NCBI RefSeq assembly: GCF_028401955.1
Contig: NZ_JAQOTJ010000005.1
Coordinates: forward strand, 34,204-98,203
Reading direction: 5' to 3'
Length of the DNA stretch: 64,000 nucleotides
Source: Bacillus sp. BP-3
GTDB lineage: Bacteria; Bacillota; Bacilli; Bacillales; Bacillaceae_G
Shown here in pieces: positions 52,401 through 60,742 of the stretch. The notes under the pieces were generated by a model. That model was given only the letters and a program-made list of their open reading frames with translations. It searched no databases and had not been told where the DNA came from. How positions within the stretch are numbered: position 1 is the stretch's first letter; each line of letters opens with the position of its first letter. Position numbers and translations under genes: made by a program.

Positions 52401-52832
52401 CTACTTTCCGCTATATACTTTCGGACATTCATCTCCAGTCGGTTCGTAAAAACAATGATTCTTGTATTGTCCTGCATGAGGTTGATCCCACCACGTAGGA
52501 GGACAACTGCCAACTGGCCGGAAGAACCAAAGAGAATATACACCTGGCCATATACGAGCATAATTCAAACATTTTCTTGCCATTTCTTTGTCACTCTCTC
52601 TTGCTCTTTGATAAAAATACCCTTTCGTCGTTGCTTCAAACCCACCTGGCTGCTGATACACCATTTGCGTAATATTTGTAATTTGTTTAAAGTCTAGACA
52701 ATCACACATAACACGATTCACACCAACTGTTCCTACTGCCATCATGCCTTGTTGTCCTTCTCCTTCTGCTTCTGCACGCATAAGACGAGCAAGTAAACCT
52801 ACATCACTTTCTGTATACGCAATTCTCGTCAC
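52401..52832 (-). CDS. cwlJ: Spore cortex-lytic cell wall hydrolase CwlJ
   Basis: 143 aa. LLARLMRAEAEGEGQQGMMA at the N-terminus, then VGVNRVMCDCLDF and GYFYQRARESD, followed by SLWFFRPVGSCPPTWW and NHCFYEPTGDECPKVY, match CwlJ proteins along the whole length; the Glu in RAEAEGEG is the SleB/CwlJ catalytic candidate. CwlJ is deposited in the spore coat and opens the cortex during germination. The start is GTG 52832 with CGGAGGG upstream. B. cereus group genomes are known to carry two CwlJ proteins; the lack of a gerQ neighbour suggests this is the second one. Confidence 0.92.
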   Translation of the reverse strand: MTRIAYTESDVGLLARLMRAEAEGEGQQGMMAVGTVGVNRVMCDCLDFKQITNITQMVYQQPGGFEATTKGYFYQRARESDKEMARKCLNYARIWPGVYSLWFFRPVGSCPPTWWDQPHAGQYKNHCFYEPTGDECPKVYSGK

Positions 52833-52908
52833 TTTTATCCCTCCGTTCTCACTATAACTATATGCAGAAATGATTATTTGTTTTAAAAAGACACGTTCTA
52901 AATAATAA

Positions 52909-52952
52909 AAAACCCGAGTAGCGACTTTTAACTTGTCTACTACTCGGGTTTT
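52909..52952 (-). terminator. Terminator of the adhesin gene
   Basis: AAAACCCGAGTAG (52909-52921) pairs with CTACTCGGGTTTT (52940-52952), a perfect 13-bp stem, with T-runs on both strands. It lies 20 bp past the adhesin stop codon. Confidence 0.88.
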
Positions 52953-52971
52953 AGCATAATAAATAATTTAA

Positions 52972-55900
52972 TTACTTAACTCTTTGACGGAACAATAGCA
53001 TTCCACCTAAAGCAAACAACATCATACCTCCAGCTACTGAAATCATCCATGCTGGTGTTCCTCCTGTTTTAGGAAGTAATACTGTCGTCTTATTATTATC
53101 TTTATTGGACGGTGCTTTTGGATTCTCGCTATTCGTGTTTGTACCTGTGTTTACACCTGTACCCGAATCTGCTTTAGGATTATCTACTTTATCTGTCCAT
53201 TCCTGAATCTTTGTATTCGTAATATCATAACCTTTTACTTCGGATTGATATCCGTCTACTGTTTGTTCTTTTACTTCATATTTATATGCTTTGCCGTCAA
53301 CATCATATGCTGCTAAATCTGTAAACGCATATTTCCAGCTTGTTGCTTCGCTTACTTCTTTCGTTACGATCACTTTTCCGTTTTGTAGAAGGTCTACTTT
53401 AATCATTTTCGGGCGTTCTGTTGCGTTATCATCTTTCCATGTCTTCGTTCCTTCTACCTTTGTTTGGCCTACTTTTGTATTTGTGATGTCATAACCGTTT
53501 ACCTCGGATTTGTATCCGTCTACTGGTTGTTCTTTCACTTCATACTTGTATGCTACTCCATTTGCATCATACGCTGCTAAATCTTTGAATTCATATTTCC
53601 AGCTAGTTGCTTCGCTTACTTCTTTCGTGTCAATCACTTGACCGTTTTGTAGAAGGTCTACTTTAATCATACTTGGACGATTTGTCGCATTGTTATCTTT
53701 CCAAGCTTTCGTTCCTTCTACTGTTACTTTTCCTACTTTTGTATTCGTGATGTCATAACCTTTCACTTCGGATTGATATCCTGCTACTGGTTGTTCTTTC
53801 ACTTCGTACTTATATGCTACTCCGTTCGCATCGTACGCTTGTAGGTTGTCAAACGTGTACTTCCAATTTGTTGCTGTCACATATTGCGTAAGTAGGAATG
53901 TACCATTTTGGTATAAGTCTACCTGAATTGTTGCCGGACGATCTACTGCATTATTGTCATTCCACGTCTTTGTTCCTTCTACTGTTACTTTCCCTACTTT
54001 TGTATTTGTAATGTTATAACCATTTACTTCTGATTGATATCCTGGTACTGGTTGTTCTTTCACTTCATACTTGTATGCTACTCCATTCGCATCGTAAGCC
54101 TGTAGATTATCAAACGTATAGTTCCAATTGCTTGCTGCTGTTACGTCTTTCGTGTCAATCACTTGACCGTTTTGCAGTAAGTCCACCTTGATTGTTGCTG
54201 GACGATCTGTCGCGTTATTATCTTTCCACGTTTTCGTTCCTTCTACTGTCGTTTGGCCTACTTTTGTATTTGTAATGTCATAACCGTGTACATCAGACTG
54301 GTATCCCGCTACTGGCTGTTCTTTCACTTCGTACTTATATGCTACTCCGTTCGCATCGTACGCTTGTAGGTTGTCAAACGTGTACTTCCAATTTGTTGCT
54401 GCTGTTACTTCTTTCGTATCAACTACTTGACCGTTTTGTAGTAAATCAACTTTGATTGTGCTTGGACGATCTGTCGCACTATTGTCATTCCACGTTTTCG
54501 TTCCTTCTACTTTTGTTTGACCTACTTTTGTATTCGTGATGTCATAACCTTTTACTTCGGATTGATATCCTGCTACCTGCTCTTCCTGCACTGTATACGT
54601 GTACGCTACTCCGTTTGCATCGTACGCTTGTAGGTTATCAAATGTGTACTTCCAATTTGTTGCCGCTGTTACGTCTTTTGTGTCAACCACTTGACCATTT
54701 TGTAGTAAATTGACTTTAATCGTTGTCGGACGATCTGTCGCATAGTTGTCATTCCACGTTTTCGTTCCTTCTACTTTTGTTTGGCCTACTTTTGTATTCG
54801 TAATGTCATAACCGTTTATTTCTGATTTGTATCCGCCTACTGGTTGTTCTTTCACTTCATACTTGTATGCTAATCCGTTCGCATCGTAGACTGATAGATT
54901 GTCAAACGTGTACTTCCAATTTGTTGCCGCTGTTACGTCTTTTGTATCAACTACTTGACCATTTTGTAGTAAGTCTACTTTGATTGTTGCTGGACGATCT
55001 GCCGCATTGTTATCTTTCCACGTCTTTGTTCCTTCTACTTTTGTTTTCGCATCTTTTATATTCGTAATGTTATAACCGTTTACTTCAGATTTATATCCCG
55101 CTACTGTTTGTTCTCTTACTGTATACGTATAGGCATTTCCGTCATTATCATATGCAGGAATATCCGTAAATGTATAGTTCCAGTTGTTTGCTGCTGTTAC
55201 TTCTTGCGTCGTAACGACTTGACCATTTCGTAGTAATTCTACTTGAATCGAATTTGGACGATCAGTAGCATTGTTATCTTTCCACGTCTTTGTTCCTGAA
55301 ATCGATGTTGTTTTCACCTTATTCGGAACCATCAGCTTTACACCTTTTGCAGCGTCTGCATCAATTGTAAAAGGCACTTTTGCTTGCGGATCAAAATTCA
55401 AATAGTCTGGAGCAGAAATTTCCTGTACATAGTAATTACCTGGAGCTAAATTAGGCACTTCAACCTTACCTTGTGCATCCGTTGTATACGTACCGCCAAT
55501 TTGCTGACCTGACTCTGTATATAAGTTAAATGAAGCATTCGGTATGAATTTTGTTTCATCTCCGTCAATGTGCTTTACAATTCTTAACGTTCCTTTAGAT
55601 GGTAAGTCGCCTTGTGCGCCGCCGCCCATATCTATGTTGTTAACCCTAGCACTACCTGATGTTGATACTGGATTTTCATTCGTAATCTTGTAATCAACTG
55701 TATATTGATTATCAAAATATGCTTGACTCTTTCCACTTGCAGTTATAGTAGATGTATAAGAAAAAGCAAAAGTAATACCACTTGCTTTATCCTTATTAAT
55801 CACAACTTTAAACGCATTATCACCAATAAAAGTAACCGTTCCATATCCTTGATCCTGAAACGCTTGAACGGTCATTGGAGCAGCAAATCCTCCAATACGC

Positions 55901-56565
55901 ATACTATCTTGATTAAGCGTTTGACCTTCTTGCAAAGTGTCTACCAAAACAATATCACTATCTACATTTTGGCTCGCTCCATTTATACTCAACCACCAAT
56001 TCACTAGATTTGTGGTTTCCGGTTTAATAGAACCCACTTTACTATGAAAGGTTCCAGGGCCAGAACCACCACCAGTTGGCCCAACAATTGTTACCGCTTG
56101 TTTCTCTAATTGTGTGCCTAAATTCGTATAGATTGTTTTCTGTTCATTCTGTGCTACCTCATTAGTCGCTTCAACTTTAAAATAAAAATACCCTTTAACA
56201 TTTAAAAGTTTCTCAGCTGTATCACTAAATGTACACTGGACATCAGTTGTGGTTACTTGACAAGTACCAAAATTTTGCCCTTTATCATCGTTCAGTGGAA
56301 TCGTTCCTGTGAATCCTTTTAATTCTTGAGGTAACGATAATGTTAATGTGTCCCCTGTTTTTATTTCAAGTCCAGGTTTTTCACTAAAATTAACCTTTAT
56401 TCCCGTCTGTTCTCCGGTACCTAGTGTCGTTTTGTCGATTGTGAAGCTATCAACAAGATTTGCTGTATTTAACTCTTGCGCATTTGCGATTATAGGCATC
56501 AAACTTTGGCCTATCGTAAACATAAAGATCATGATAATCGAAAAAATAGAAGTTACTTTTTTCAA
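52972..56565 (-). CDS. LPXTG-anchored collagen-adhesin-like surface protein with eight Cna_B repeats (second exon)
   Basis: About 1197 aa after the start. In order: signal peptide (about 1-30, ending IIANAQ), an MSCRAMM-like N-terminal adhesive region (30-310), a SpaA-type prealbumin domain (LRIVKHIDGDETKFIPNASF), eight Cna_B repeats of about 87 aa each (starting GTKTWKDNNATDRP; Lys in GTKTW, Glu in EVKEQ and Asn in ITNTK fit isopeptide bonds), a Ser/Asn-rich stretch, then LPKTG, a membrane helix and RQRVK. It would be anchored to peptidoglycan by sortase. The only start here is TTG 56565 without a ribosome binding site. The real ATG lies at 57342, on the far side of a group II intron. Spliced RNA would begin ATG-TTG-AAA, giving MLKKVTS. 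Confidence 0.88.
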   Translation of the reverse strand: MKKVTSIFSIIMIFMFTIGQSLMPIIANAQELNTANLVDSFTIDKTTLGTGEQTGIKVNFSEKPGLEIKTGDTLTLSLPQELKGFTGTIPLNDDKGQNFGTCQVTTTDVQCTFSDTAEKLLNVKGYFYFKVEATNEVAQNEQKTIYTNLGTQLEKQAVTIVGPTGGGSGPGTFHSKVGSIKPETTNLVNWWLSINGASQNVDSDIVLVDTLQEGQTLNQDSMRIGGFAAPMTVQAFQDQGYGTVTFIGDNAFKVVINKDKASGITFAFSYTSTITASGKSQAYFDNQYTVDYKITNENPVSTSGSARVNNIDMGGGAQGDLPSKGTLRIVKHIDGDETKFIPNASFNLYTESGQQIGGTYTTDAQGKVEVPNLAPGNYYVQEISAPDYLNFDPQAKVPFTIDADAAKGVKLMVPNKVKTTSISGTKTWKDNNATDRPNSIQVELLRNGQVVTTQEVTAANNWNYTFTDIPAYDNDGNAYTYTVREQTVAGYKSEVNGYNITNIKDAKTKVEGTKTWKDNNAADRPATIKVDLLQNGQVVDTKDVTAATNWKYTFDNLSVYDANGLAYKYEVKEQPVGGYKSEINGYDITNTKVGQTKVEGTKTWNDNYATDRPTTIKVNLLQNGQVVDTKDVTAATNWKYTFDNLQAYDANGVAYTYTVQEEQVAGYQSEVKGYDITNTKVGQTKVEGTKTWNDNSATDRPSTIKVDLLQNGQVVDTKEVTAATNWKYTFDNLQAYDANGVAYKYEVKEQPVAGYQSDVHGYDITNTKVGQTTVEGTKTWKDNNATDRPATIKVDLLQNGQVIDTKDVTAASNWNYTFDNLQAYDANGVAYKYEVKEQPVPGYQSEVNGYNITNTKVGKVTVEGTKTWNDNNAVDRPATIQVDLYQNGTFLLTQYVTATNWKYTFDNLQAYDANGVAYKYEVKEQPVAGYQSEVKGYDITNTKVGKVTVEGTKAWKDNNATNRPSMIKVDLLQNGQVIDTKEVSEATSWKYEFKDLAAYDANGVAYKYEVKEQPVDGYKSEVNGYDITNTKVGQTKVEGTKTWKDDNATERPKMIKVDLLQNGKVIVTKEVSEATSWKYAFTDLAAYDVDGKAYKYEVKEQTVDGYQSEVKGYDITNTKIQEWTDKVDNPKADSGTGVNTGTNTNSENPKAPSNKDNNKTTVLLPKTGGTPAWMISVAGGMMLFALGGMLLFRQRVK
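53180..55310 (-). repeat. Tandem ~261-bp repeats encoding eight Cna_B domains
   Basis: Eight head-to-tail units of about 87 codons. Long runs are identical between units, for example the DNA for QAYDANGVAYKYEVKEQPV in units 4-6. Units 1, 7 and 8 are the most diverged. Unit 6 has lost one codon in the TAATNW segment and has a changed strand (FLLTQYV). Such repeats recombine easily. Confidence 0.9.
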
Positions 56566-57339
56566 ATAATGGTAATAGGTAAACCTTTGAAGCTATCTCC
56601 AGCTTTTCCCCCACCCCACACCGTGCGTGCGACTTTCACCGCACACGGCGTTCCATCTAATCAACAGGTTCGTATCGCAAGTGGAGTTATCTCTATCTTT
56701 ATGTAAGTAAGGGGATTATAACTCACCTGTTCATTAGACTTAGGGCCTTCCCTCCACTCCTTATTATCAGAGTTTCATTGGTACTACACCCCTGCTGCCA
56801 TCCCTATTCATAACTCTTTCACAGCTTAGCCGTGCTGTTCCCCAAGTTATTACTACATCGTTAGGGACTTCTGACGTTCCGAAACTGCTAGGTATATAAC
56901 TATACGTAGGTCCTGCCTTTGTCCCGATTACCACTTCAATAAGAAGTTAAAGCTACCCATTAGCTTTATCCATCACAAACTGTATGATATTTGTTCTGGA
57001 GGTAATAACACCCATTTCTAGGAACGGATTTACGAAACGTACATTCAGCAGTTCGTCATTGAGTGCTCAAATTCTAACCATATATAGCTCCCTGTCCGCA
57101 TCACTTTCGCAGTATGTTTAACCTTTCCTCAGCTTCACCTGTTAGGGCTACTCGATGCGACTTTACCCCGCTTCACACGCAGTCGTTGCCAATTACGCAT
57201 GGGGGAGTATTAACAGCCATCTAGTCGCGAGATTTGTTTGGGTATCTCGCCGTGGTCTCACAGTTTCAGTTGTTACTAACGATCGTTAGTCCAGGCACTC
57301 CTTCGAGAGTAAACTCGATTTCTGCCTAACGTCACACAC
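56566..57339 (-). mobile_element. ORF-less group II intron inserted after the adhesin start codon
   Basis: On the minus strand it begins GTGTGTGACG (fits the GUGYG 5' end) directly after ATG, and ends ...CCTATTACCATTAT just before TTGAAAAAAG. About 774 nt. It contains a canonical 34-nt domain V (56618-56651) and a following domain VI-like hairpin with GGGGGAAAAGCTGGAG. CATACT at 57116-57111 is fully complementary to the last six exon bases AGTATG, so it can act as EBS1 to IBS1. No reverse-transcriptase ORF is present in either strand, so mobility or splicing would need a maturase from elsewhere. The exact ends are inferred from motif fit and reading frame. Confidence 0.82.
56618..56651 (-). 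ncRNA. Group II intron domain V
   Basis: Exactly 34 nt. ACGCCGTG pairs with CACGGTGT (with one G-U pair); a two-nt CG bulge follows; TGCGGT pairs with GTCGCA; the loop is GAAA. The lower stem starts with the CGC form of the catalytic triad. This is the most conserved, catalytic part of all group II introns. Confidence 0.92.
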
Positions 57340-57361
57340 CATACTCTTTATCCGCCTCCTA
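57340..57361 (-). promoter_or_regulatory. 5' exon: ribosome binding site and ATG of the adhesin gene
   Basis: The minus strand reads AGGAGG-N12-ATG, ending directly at the intron 5' end (GTGTG). The last six bases AGTATG are the IBS1. In the unspliced RNA this ATG runs into the intron and soon meets a stop (ATG GTG TGT GAC GTT AGG CAG AAA TCG AGT TTA ... in frame). Confidence 0.75.
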
Positions 57362-57514
57362 ACGAATAATAGTAAGATGGCTTTTCGTACAAGTTCACGA
57401 TCTGATAGTTGCGAGTATGTCGTCTCTTTTCGTCGTTATAAACTTAGAAACTTGATTTCTATATATATCTAATTGGTTTCTATAAACCAACCACTAAATC
57501 TAAAAATCTAAATA

Positions 57515-57543
57515 TTGACATGCTTAACAAACGATGATAATAT
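57515..57543 (+). promoter_or_regulatory. Strong orphan sigma-A promoter on the plus strand
   Basis: TTGACA (57515-57520), a 17-bp spacer, TAATAT (57538-57543), with TGA just before the -10 (extended -10). It is the best plain sigma-A match noticed in the window, yet no plus-strand ORF follows. Transcription would start near 57550. Confidence 0.65.
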
Positions 57544-57997
57544 ACTAATTAGCTAAATTATGTTTTATTATCATTTCTATCAAATCATGTAAATTGAAAT
57601 TGTATCGTATTACCATCTCGTACTGAGCATAAATGCCTAGTTAATAATGCTTTCAATTCAACGTCATTGATTTGTTCTTACTATATAAATCCAATTTTAA
57701 AATACGGCATAAACGATTTTTCTCTATATGATATTTATCAAAAGTAACAAGCTCAGCCATGCCTAAATTTTACTGAGGATTTATATTTTTTTATGATTCA
57801 TAACATCAATACGTTCAATTTTAACTGTATATTTTAACACTTCGAAACTTTTTACTCCCTCCTTTAAAAGGCTCTTTCATGCTCTTGTCCAAAATTTTAC
57901 AACATTTTCGACAAGAATAATATTTTTTTAATTATTGTAATTAGTTTTGTAATTTTAAAAAGTGTATAATCCTACCAAAATAAACTATATATATCCT

Positions 57998-58066
57998 TTT
58001 CTTTTTTAAACCTTACATGTGATAAGAGAAGGTCCTGGTTGTTTCTATGCAGAGCCAGATGTTGCT
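57998..58066 (-). repeat. Interspersed ~90-bp 3'-end repeat, partial copy F
   Basis: It shares TTTTTTAAACCTTACATGTG, GGTCCTGG, TTTCTATGCAGAGCCAGATG with the other copies, but lacks the CCCACCTAAAAAAG end next to the katA stop codon. The hairpin CTGG/CCAG on the minus strand is kept. Confidence 0.6.
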
Positions 58067-58082
58067 TGTATCAAAGTAGTCC

Positions 58083-59549
58083 CTACTTTGCAGGAGCTCC
58101 CACGTACGCTGAAATATCAACGTTTAATGCTTCTGCTAAACGCATACCATACTCTCGATCTGCACGGAAGAAGTTACAAATTGCAAGTAATTTTACTTGT
58201 TCATTTACACCTTTTAAATCATTTGCCAGGTTCGCAATTAAGTTATCTTGTTCTTCTTGAGAGAAGGAACGATAACGCTCACCAGCTTGCTCAAAATCGT
58301 TTGGTTTCTCAATCTTTTCACGAGATACATAACCTTCAAGTTTCATAGTTGAATCTCGGTATGCTGGATCTTCACTTGGATTTTCCGCATGACGACTTGG
58401 TTCATAATTAATTGTAGACGGTTGTTGGTTTACTTGCATGAAACCATCACGTTGTTGATTATGCACAGCTGCGTACGGGCAGTTTACAGGGATTTGCAAG
58501 TAATTTGCCCCTAAGCGATAACGCTGTGTATCCGGATAAGAGAACAAACGTCCTTGTAATAATTTATCCTCAGACGGTTCAATACCAGACACAGTTGCAC
58601 TTGGTGAAAATGCCGCTTGCTCAACTTCTGCAAAGAAATTTTGTGGGTTACGATTTAACGTCATTGTACCTACTTCCATTAATGGAAAACGGTCTTCCGG
58701 CCACAATTTTGTTGGATCTAGTGGATCAAACTCTAAGGAATCCATTTCATCTAGTTTCATAACTTGTACGTGAAGATCCCATTTCGGGTAATTTCCACGC
58801 TCAATTGCATCAAATAAATCACGAGTTGCATGGTTAAAATCTTTTCCTTGCATTTGTTCTGCTTCTTTTACATTAAAGTTACGTACGCCTTGCTTTGGCT
58901 TCCAATGATATTTTACGTATACAACCTCGCCATTTTCGTTTACCCATTTAAATGAATGGACACCGAATCCTTCCATTTCGCGGTAGTTTGCAGGTGTGCC
59001 GTAATCAGAAAATACCCAAGTTAACATATGAGTTGATTCTGGTGTTAGCGTCATGAAATCCCAGTAACGATCTGGTGTTTGAATATTTGTATCGGGCGCT
59101 GGTTTTAAAGAATGAACCATATCTGGGAATTTGATTGCATCACGAATGAAAAATACAGGTAAATGGTTACCAACAAGATCATAGTTCCCTTCTTCTGTAT
59201 AAAACTTCACCGCAAAACCTCTTGGATCACGAGCTGTTTCTGGAGATCCTTGCCCATGAATAACCGTTGAGAAACGAACAAATACAGGTGTTTCTGTTCC
59301 TTCGTTCTGCAAGAATGCTGCTCTTGTATATTCTTTCATACTATTTTTTGTTACGAAAACACCATGAGCACCAGCGCCACGTGCATGTACAACGCGCTCA
59401 GGAATACGTTCACGATCAAAATGAGCTAATTTTTCTACTAAATGATAATCCTCTAATAATACTGGCCCGCGACGACCTGCTGCACGAGAATTTTGATTAT
59501 CTCCTACAGGAGCACCTTGGTTTGTTGTTAAGCGATTGTATTGGTTCAT
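58083..59549 (-). CDS. katA: Vegetative heme catalase
   Basis: 488 aa, small-subunit clade. The distal His lies in ERVVHARGAGAHG, the distal Asn in NHLPVFFIRDAIKFPD, and the proximal heme-ligand Tyr in GRLFSYPDTQRYRLG. It degrades hydrogen peroxide in the cytoplasm. AGGAGG precedes the ATG at 59549. A PerR-like box at 59583-59597 supports peroxide induction, as for katA in B. subtilis. Confidence 0.95.
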   Translation of the reverse strand: MNQYNRLTTNQGAPVGDNQNSRAAGRRGPVLLEDYHLVEKLAHFDRERIPERVVHARGAGAHGVFVTKNSMKEYTRAAFLQNEGTETPVFVRFSTVIHGQGSPETARDPRGFAVKFYTEEGNYDLVGNHLPVFFIRDAIKFPDMVHSLKPAPDTNIQTPDRYWDFMTLTPESTHMLTWVFSDYGTPANYREMEGFGVHSFKWVNENGEVVYVKYHWKPKQGVRNFNVKEAEQMQGKDFNHATRDLFDAIERGNYPKWDLHVQVMKLDEMDSLEFDPLDPTKLWPEDRFPLMEVGTMTLNRNPQNFFAEVEQAAFSPSATVSGIEPSEDKLLQGRLFSYPDTQRYRLGANYLQIPVNCPYAAVHNQQRDGFMQVNQQPSTINYEPSRHAENPSEDPAYRDSTMKLEGYVSREKIEKPNDFEQAGERYRSFSQEEQDNLIANLANDLKGVNEQVKLLAICNFFRADREYGMRLAEALNVDISAYVGAPAK

Positions 59550-59582
59550 TATGGAGCCTCCTATTATATAATAATTACTTAT

Positions 59583-59597
59583 TTAAAATAATTATAA
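59583..59597 (-). promoter_or_regulatory. PerR box upstream of katA
   Basis: The minus strand reads TTATAATTATTTTAA and matches the PerR consensus TTATAATNATTATAA at all but one fixed position. It lies 34-48 bp upstream of the katA start. The rest of the 59550-59989 gap is AT-rich and shows no gene. Confidence 0.75.
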
Positions 59598-59989
59598 AGT
59601 AATTATTATTAAAAATAGTTTTTTTGTCAACCATTTGTATGAAATTTTTTATTTTTTTTACTAAATGATTAATTCCGCTCTAAATCACCTCCATATCTCT
59701 ACTCAATAATGTTTGTATACTATAAAACAAAGAAAAAGTAGCCATTACACAGACATATCAATCACACAAAAATAGAGTAAAACTTAAATAGTTCGACTTT
59801 TCAGTCTATTGTTTTTAAAAAATAATTTGCTACTTCCTCTTTGTGATTTCAAGTTTAACACCAAAAACACACGACATCAAGACAAAAAACAACAATATTC
59901 TAAATAATTCGACATTAATATACAATTCATCTTAAAATGTTCACATAAAAATAATTATGATTCCTAAATACGTTCATGTTCAACAAAAA

Positions 59990-60035
59990 AACTGTCCCCA
60001 AAAAGCCGTTATGCAACGACCTTTTGGGACAGTTT
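59990..60035. terminator. Terminator of the malK-malR operon
   Basis: AAACTGTCCC and AAAAG pair with CTTTT and GGGACAGTTT in a long stem with one small mismatch. The stem touches the stop codon of the response regulator at 60035. Confidence 0.85.
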
Positions 60036-60742
60036 CATATATATAAATATATTTTACTTTCATCAATACAACGTAATTTACTCACCGGTCTTCCAACTTG
60101 TTGATACACCATTTCATTTTCTAAAGCTCCAATTTCAATTAAAAACATGACATACTTTCGAATAGAAACCCTAGAAATTCCAACTAATTGCGCCATTTCT
60201 TCTGTTGTAAATGTTTTTCCATGCAGCAATTGTATCTGTTTCCAGACTAACTGCAAGGTTTGCTTTGTTAATCCTTTCGGAAGCACTTTACTTACAGGAG
60301 ATTCTTTTTTTTCTTTCTGTAAGATCAATTCATCTAGTTCAGATTGATTAATATTAGGCTGTTCCTTCATAAATTTAAATTTTTCACGATAAGCAGATAA
60401 TGCTTCCTTAAAACGCTCAAACGTAAATGGTTTTATTAAATAATCTACAACTCCATACTGCAGCGCTTTTTTAATACTTACCATATCATGCACTGCTGAA
60501 ATCATCATCACATCAATCTCTTTTTCTTTATTCCGAATATCTAATAACAATTCAAACCCAGTATCACCAGGCATAAAAATATCAAGCAATATAAAATCTA
60601 TTTGAGATTCCTCTAGTACCTGTAACGCTTCGTCTACAGAGTTAGCTGTATGAACAAGTTCAAACCCGCCAACTTGTTCTAAATAATGCTTATTTAGCAT
60701 CGCTACCATTGGATCATCTTCTACAATTAAAACTTTAATCAT
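60035..60742 (-). CDS. malR: CitB/DcuR-type response regulator, MalR-like
   Basis: About 235 aa. The receiver domain begins MIKVLIVEDDPMVAMLNKHY; the phospho-acceptor Asp is in FILLDIFMPG, and the Lys in DYLIKPFTF. The C-terminal HTH contains FTTEEMAQLVGISRVSIRKY, typical for citrate/malate regulators. I chose ATG 60742; the extra upstream residues from 60778 lie in the kinase frame overlap. It overlaps the kinase gene by 8 bp. Close to a malic enzyme gene, it probably controls malate uptake and use. Confidence 0.88.
   Translation of the reverse strand: MIKVLIVEDDPMVAMLNKHYLEQVGGFELVHTANSVDEALQVLEESQIDFILLDIFMPGDTGFELLLDIRNKEKEIDVMMISAVHDMVSIKKALQYGVVDYLIKPFTFERFKEALSAYREKFKFMKEQPNINQSELDELILQKEKKESPVSKVLPKGLTKQTLQLVWKQIQLLHGKTFTTEEMAQLVGISRVSIRKYVMFLIEIGALENEMVYQQVGRPVSKLRCIDESKIYLYI

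Larger units (their letters stand above)
57343..58082. other. Gene-free 740-bp region between the adhesin start and katA
   Basis: AT-rich, with no ORF of note in any frame. It holds the adhesin leader, an inverted repeat TTGGTTTCTATAAACCAA at 57473-57490, a strong plus-strand promoter at 57515-57543, a CTCAG/CTGAG hairpin with a T-run near 57749-57790, and a partial 3'-end repeat next to katA. Confidence 0.7.

Noticed and set aside
53200-55300. CRISPR-like periodic repeats
   Set aside because: The period (~261 bp) is coding Cna_B domains with near-identical protein units, not short repeats with unique spacers.
52972-56565. TTG 56565 as the true, independent start of the adhesin
   Set aside because: No ribosome binding site lies before it; the preceding bases are the 3' end of a group II intron, and a proper AGGAGG-ATG lies at the intron's other end.
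56476-56706. 76-codon plus-strand ORF across the domain V region
   Set aside because: It runs antisense through the adhesin start and the intron domain V, with no start signals; the RNA structure explains the sequence.
56566-57339. Degraded transposon or plain intergenic region
   Set aside because: The 34-nt domain V, GUGYG start, EBS1-IBS1 match and frame-preserving junction fit a group II intron better.
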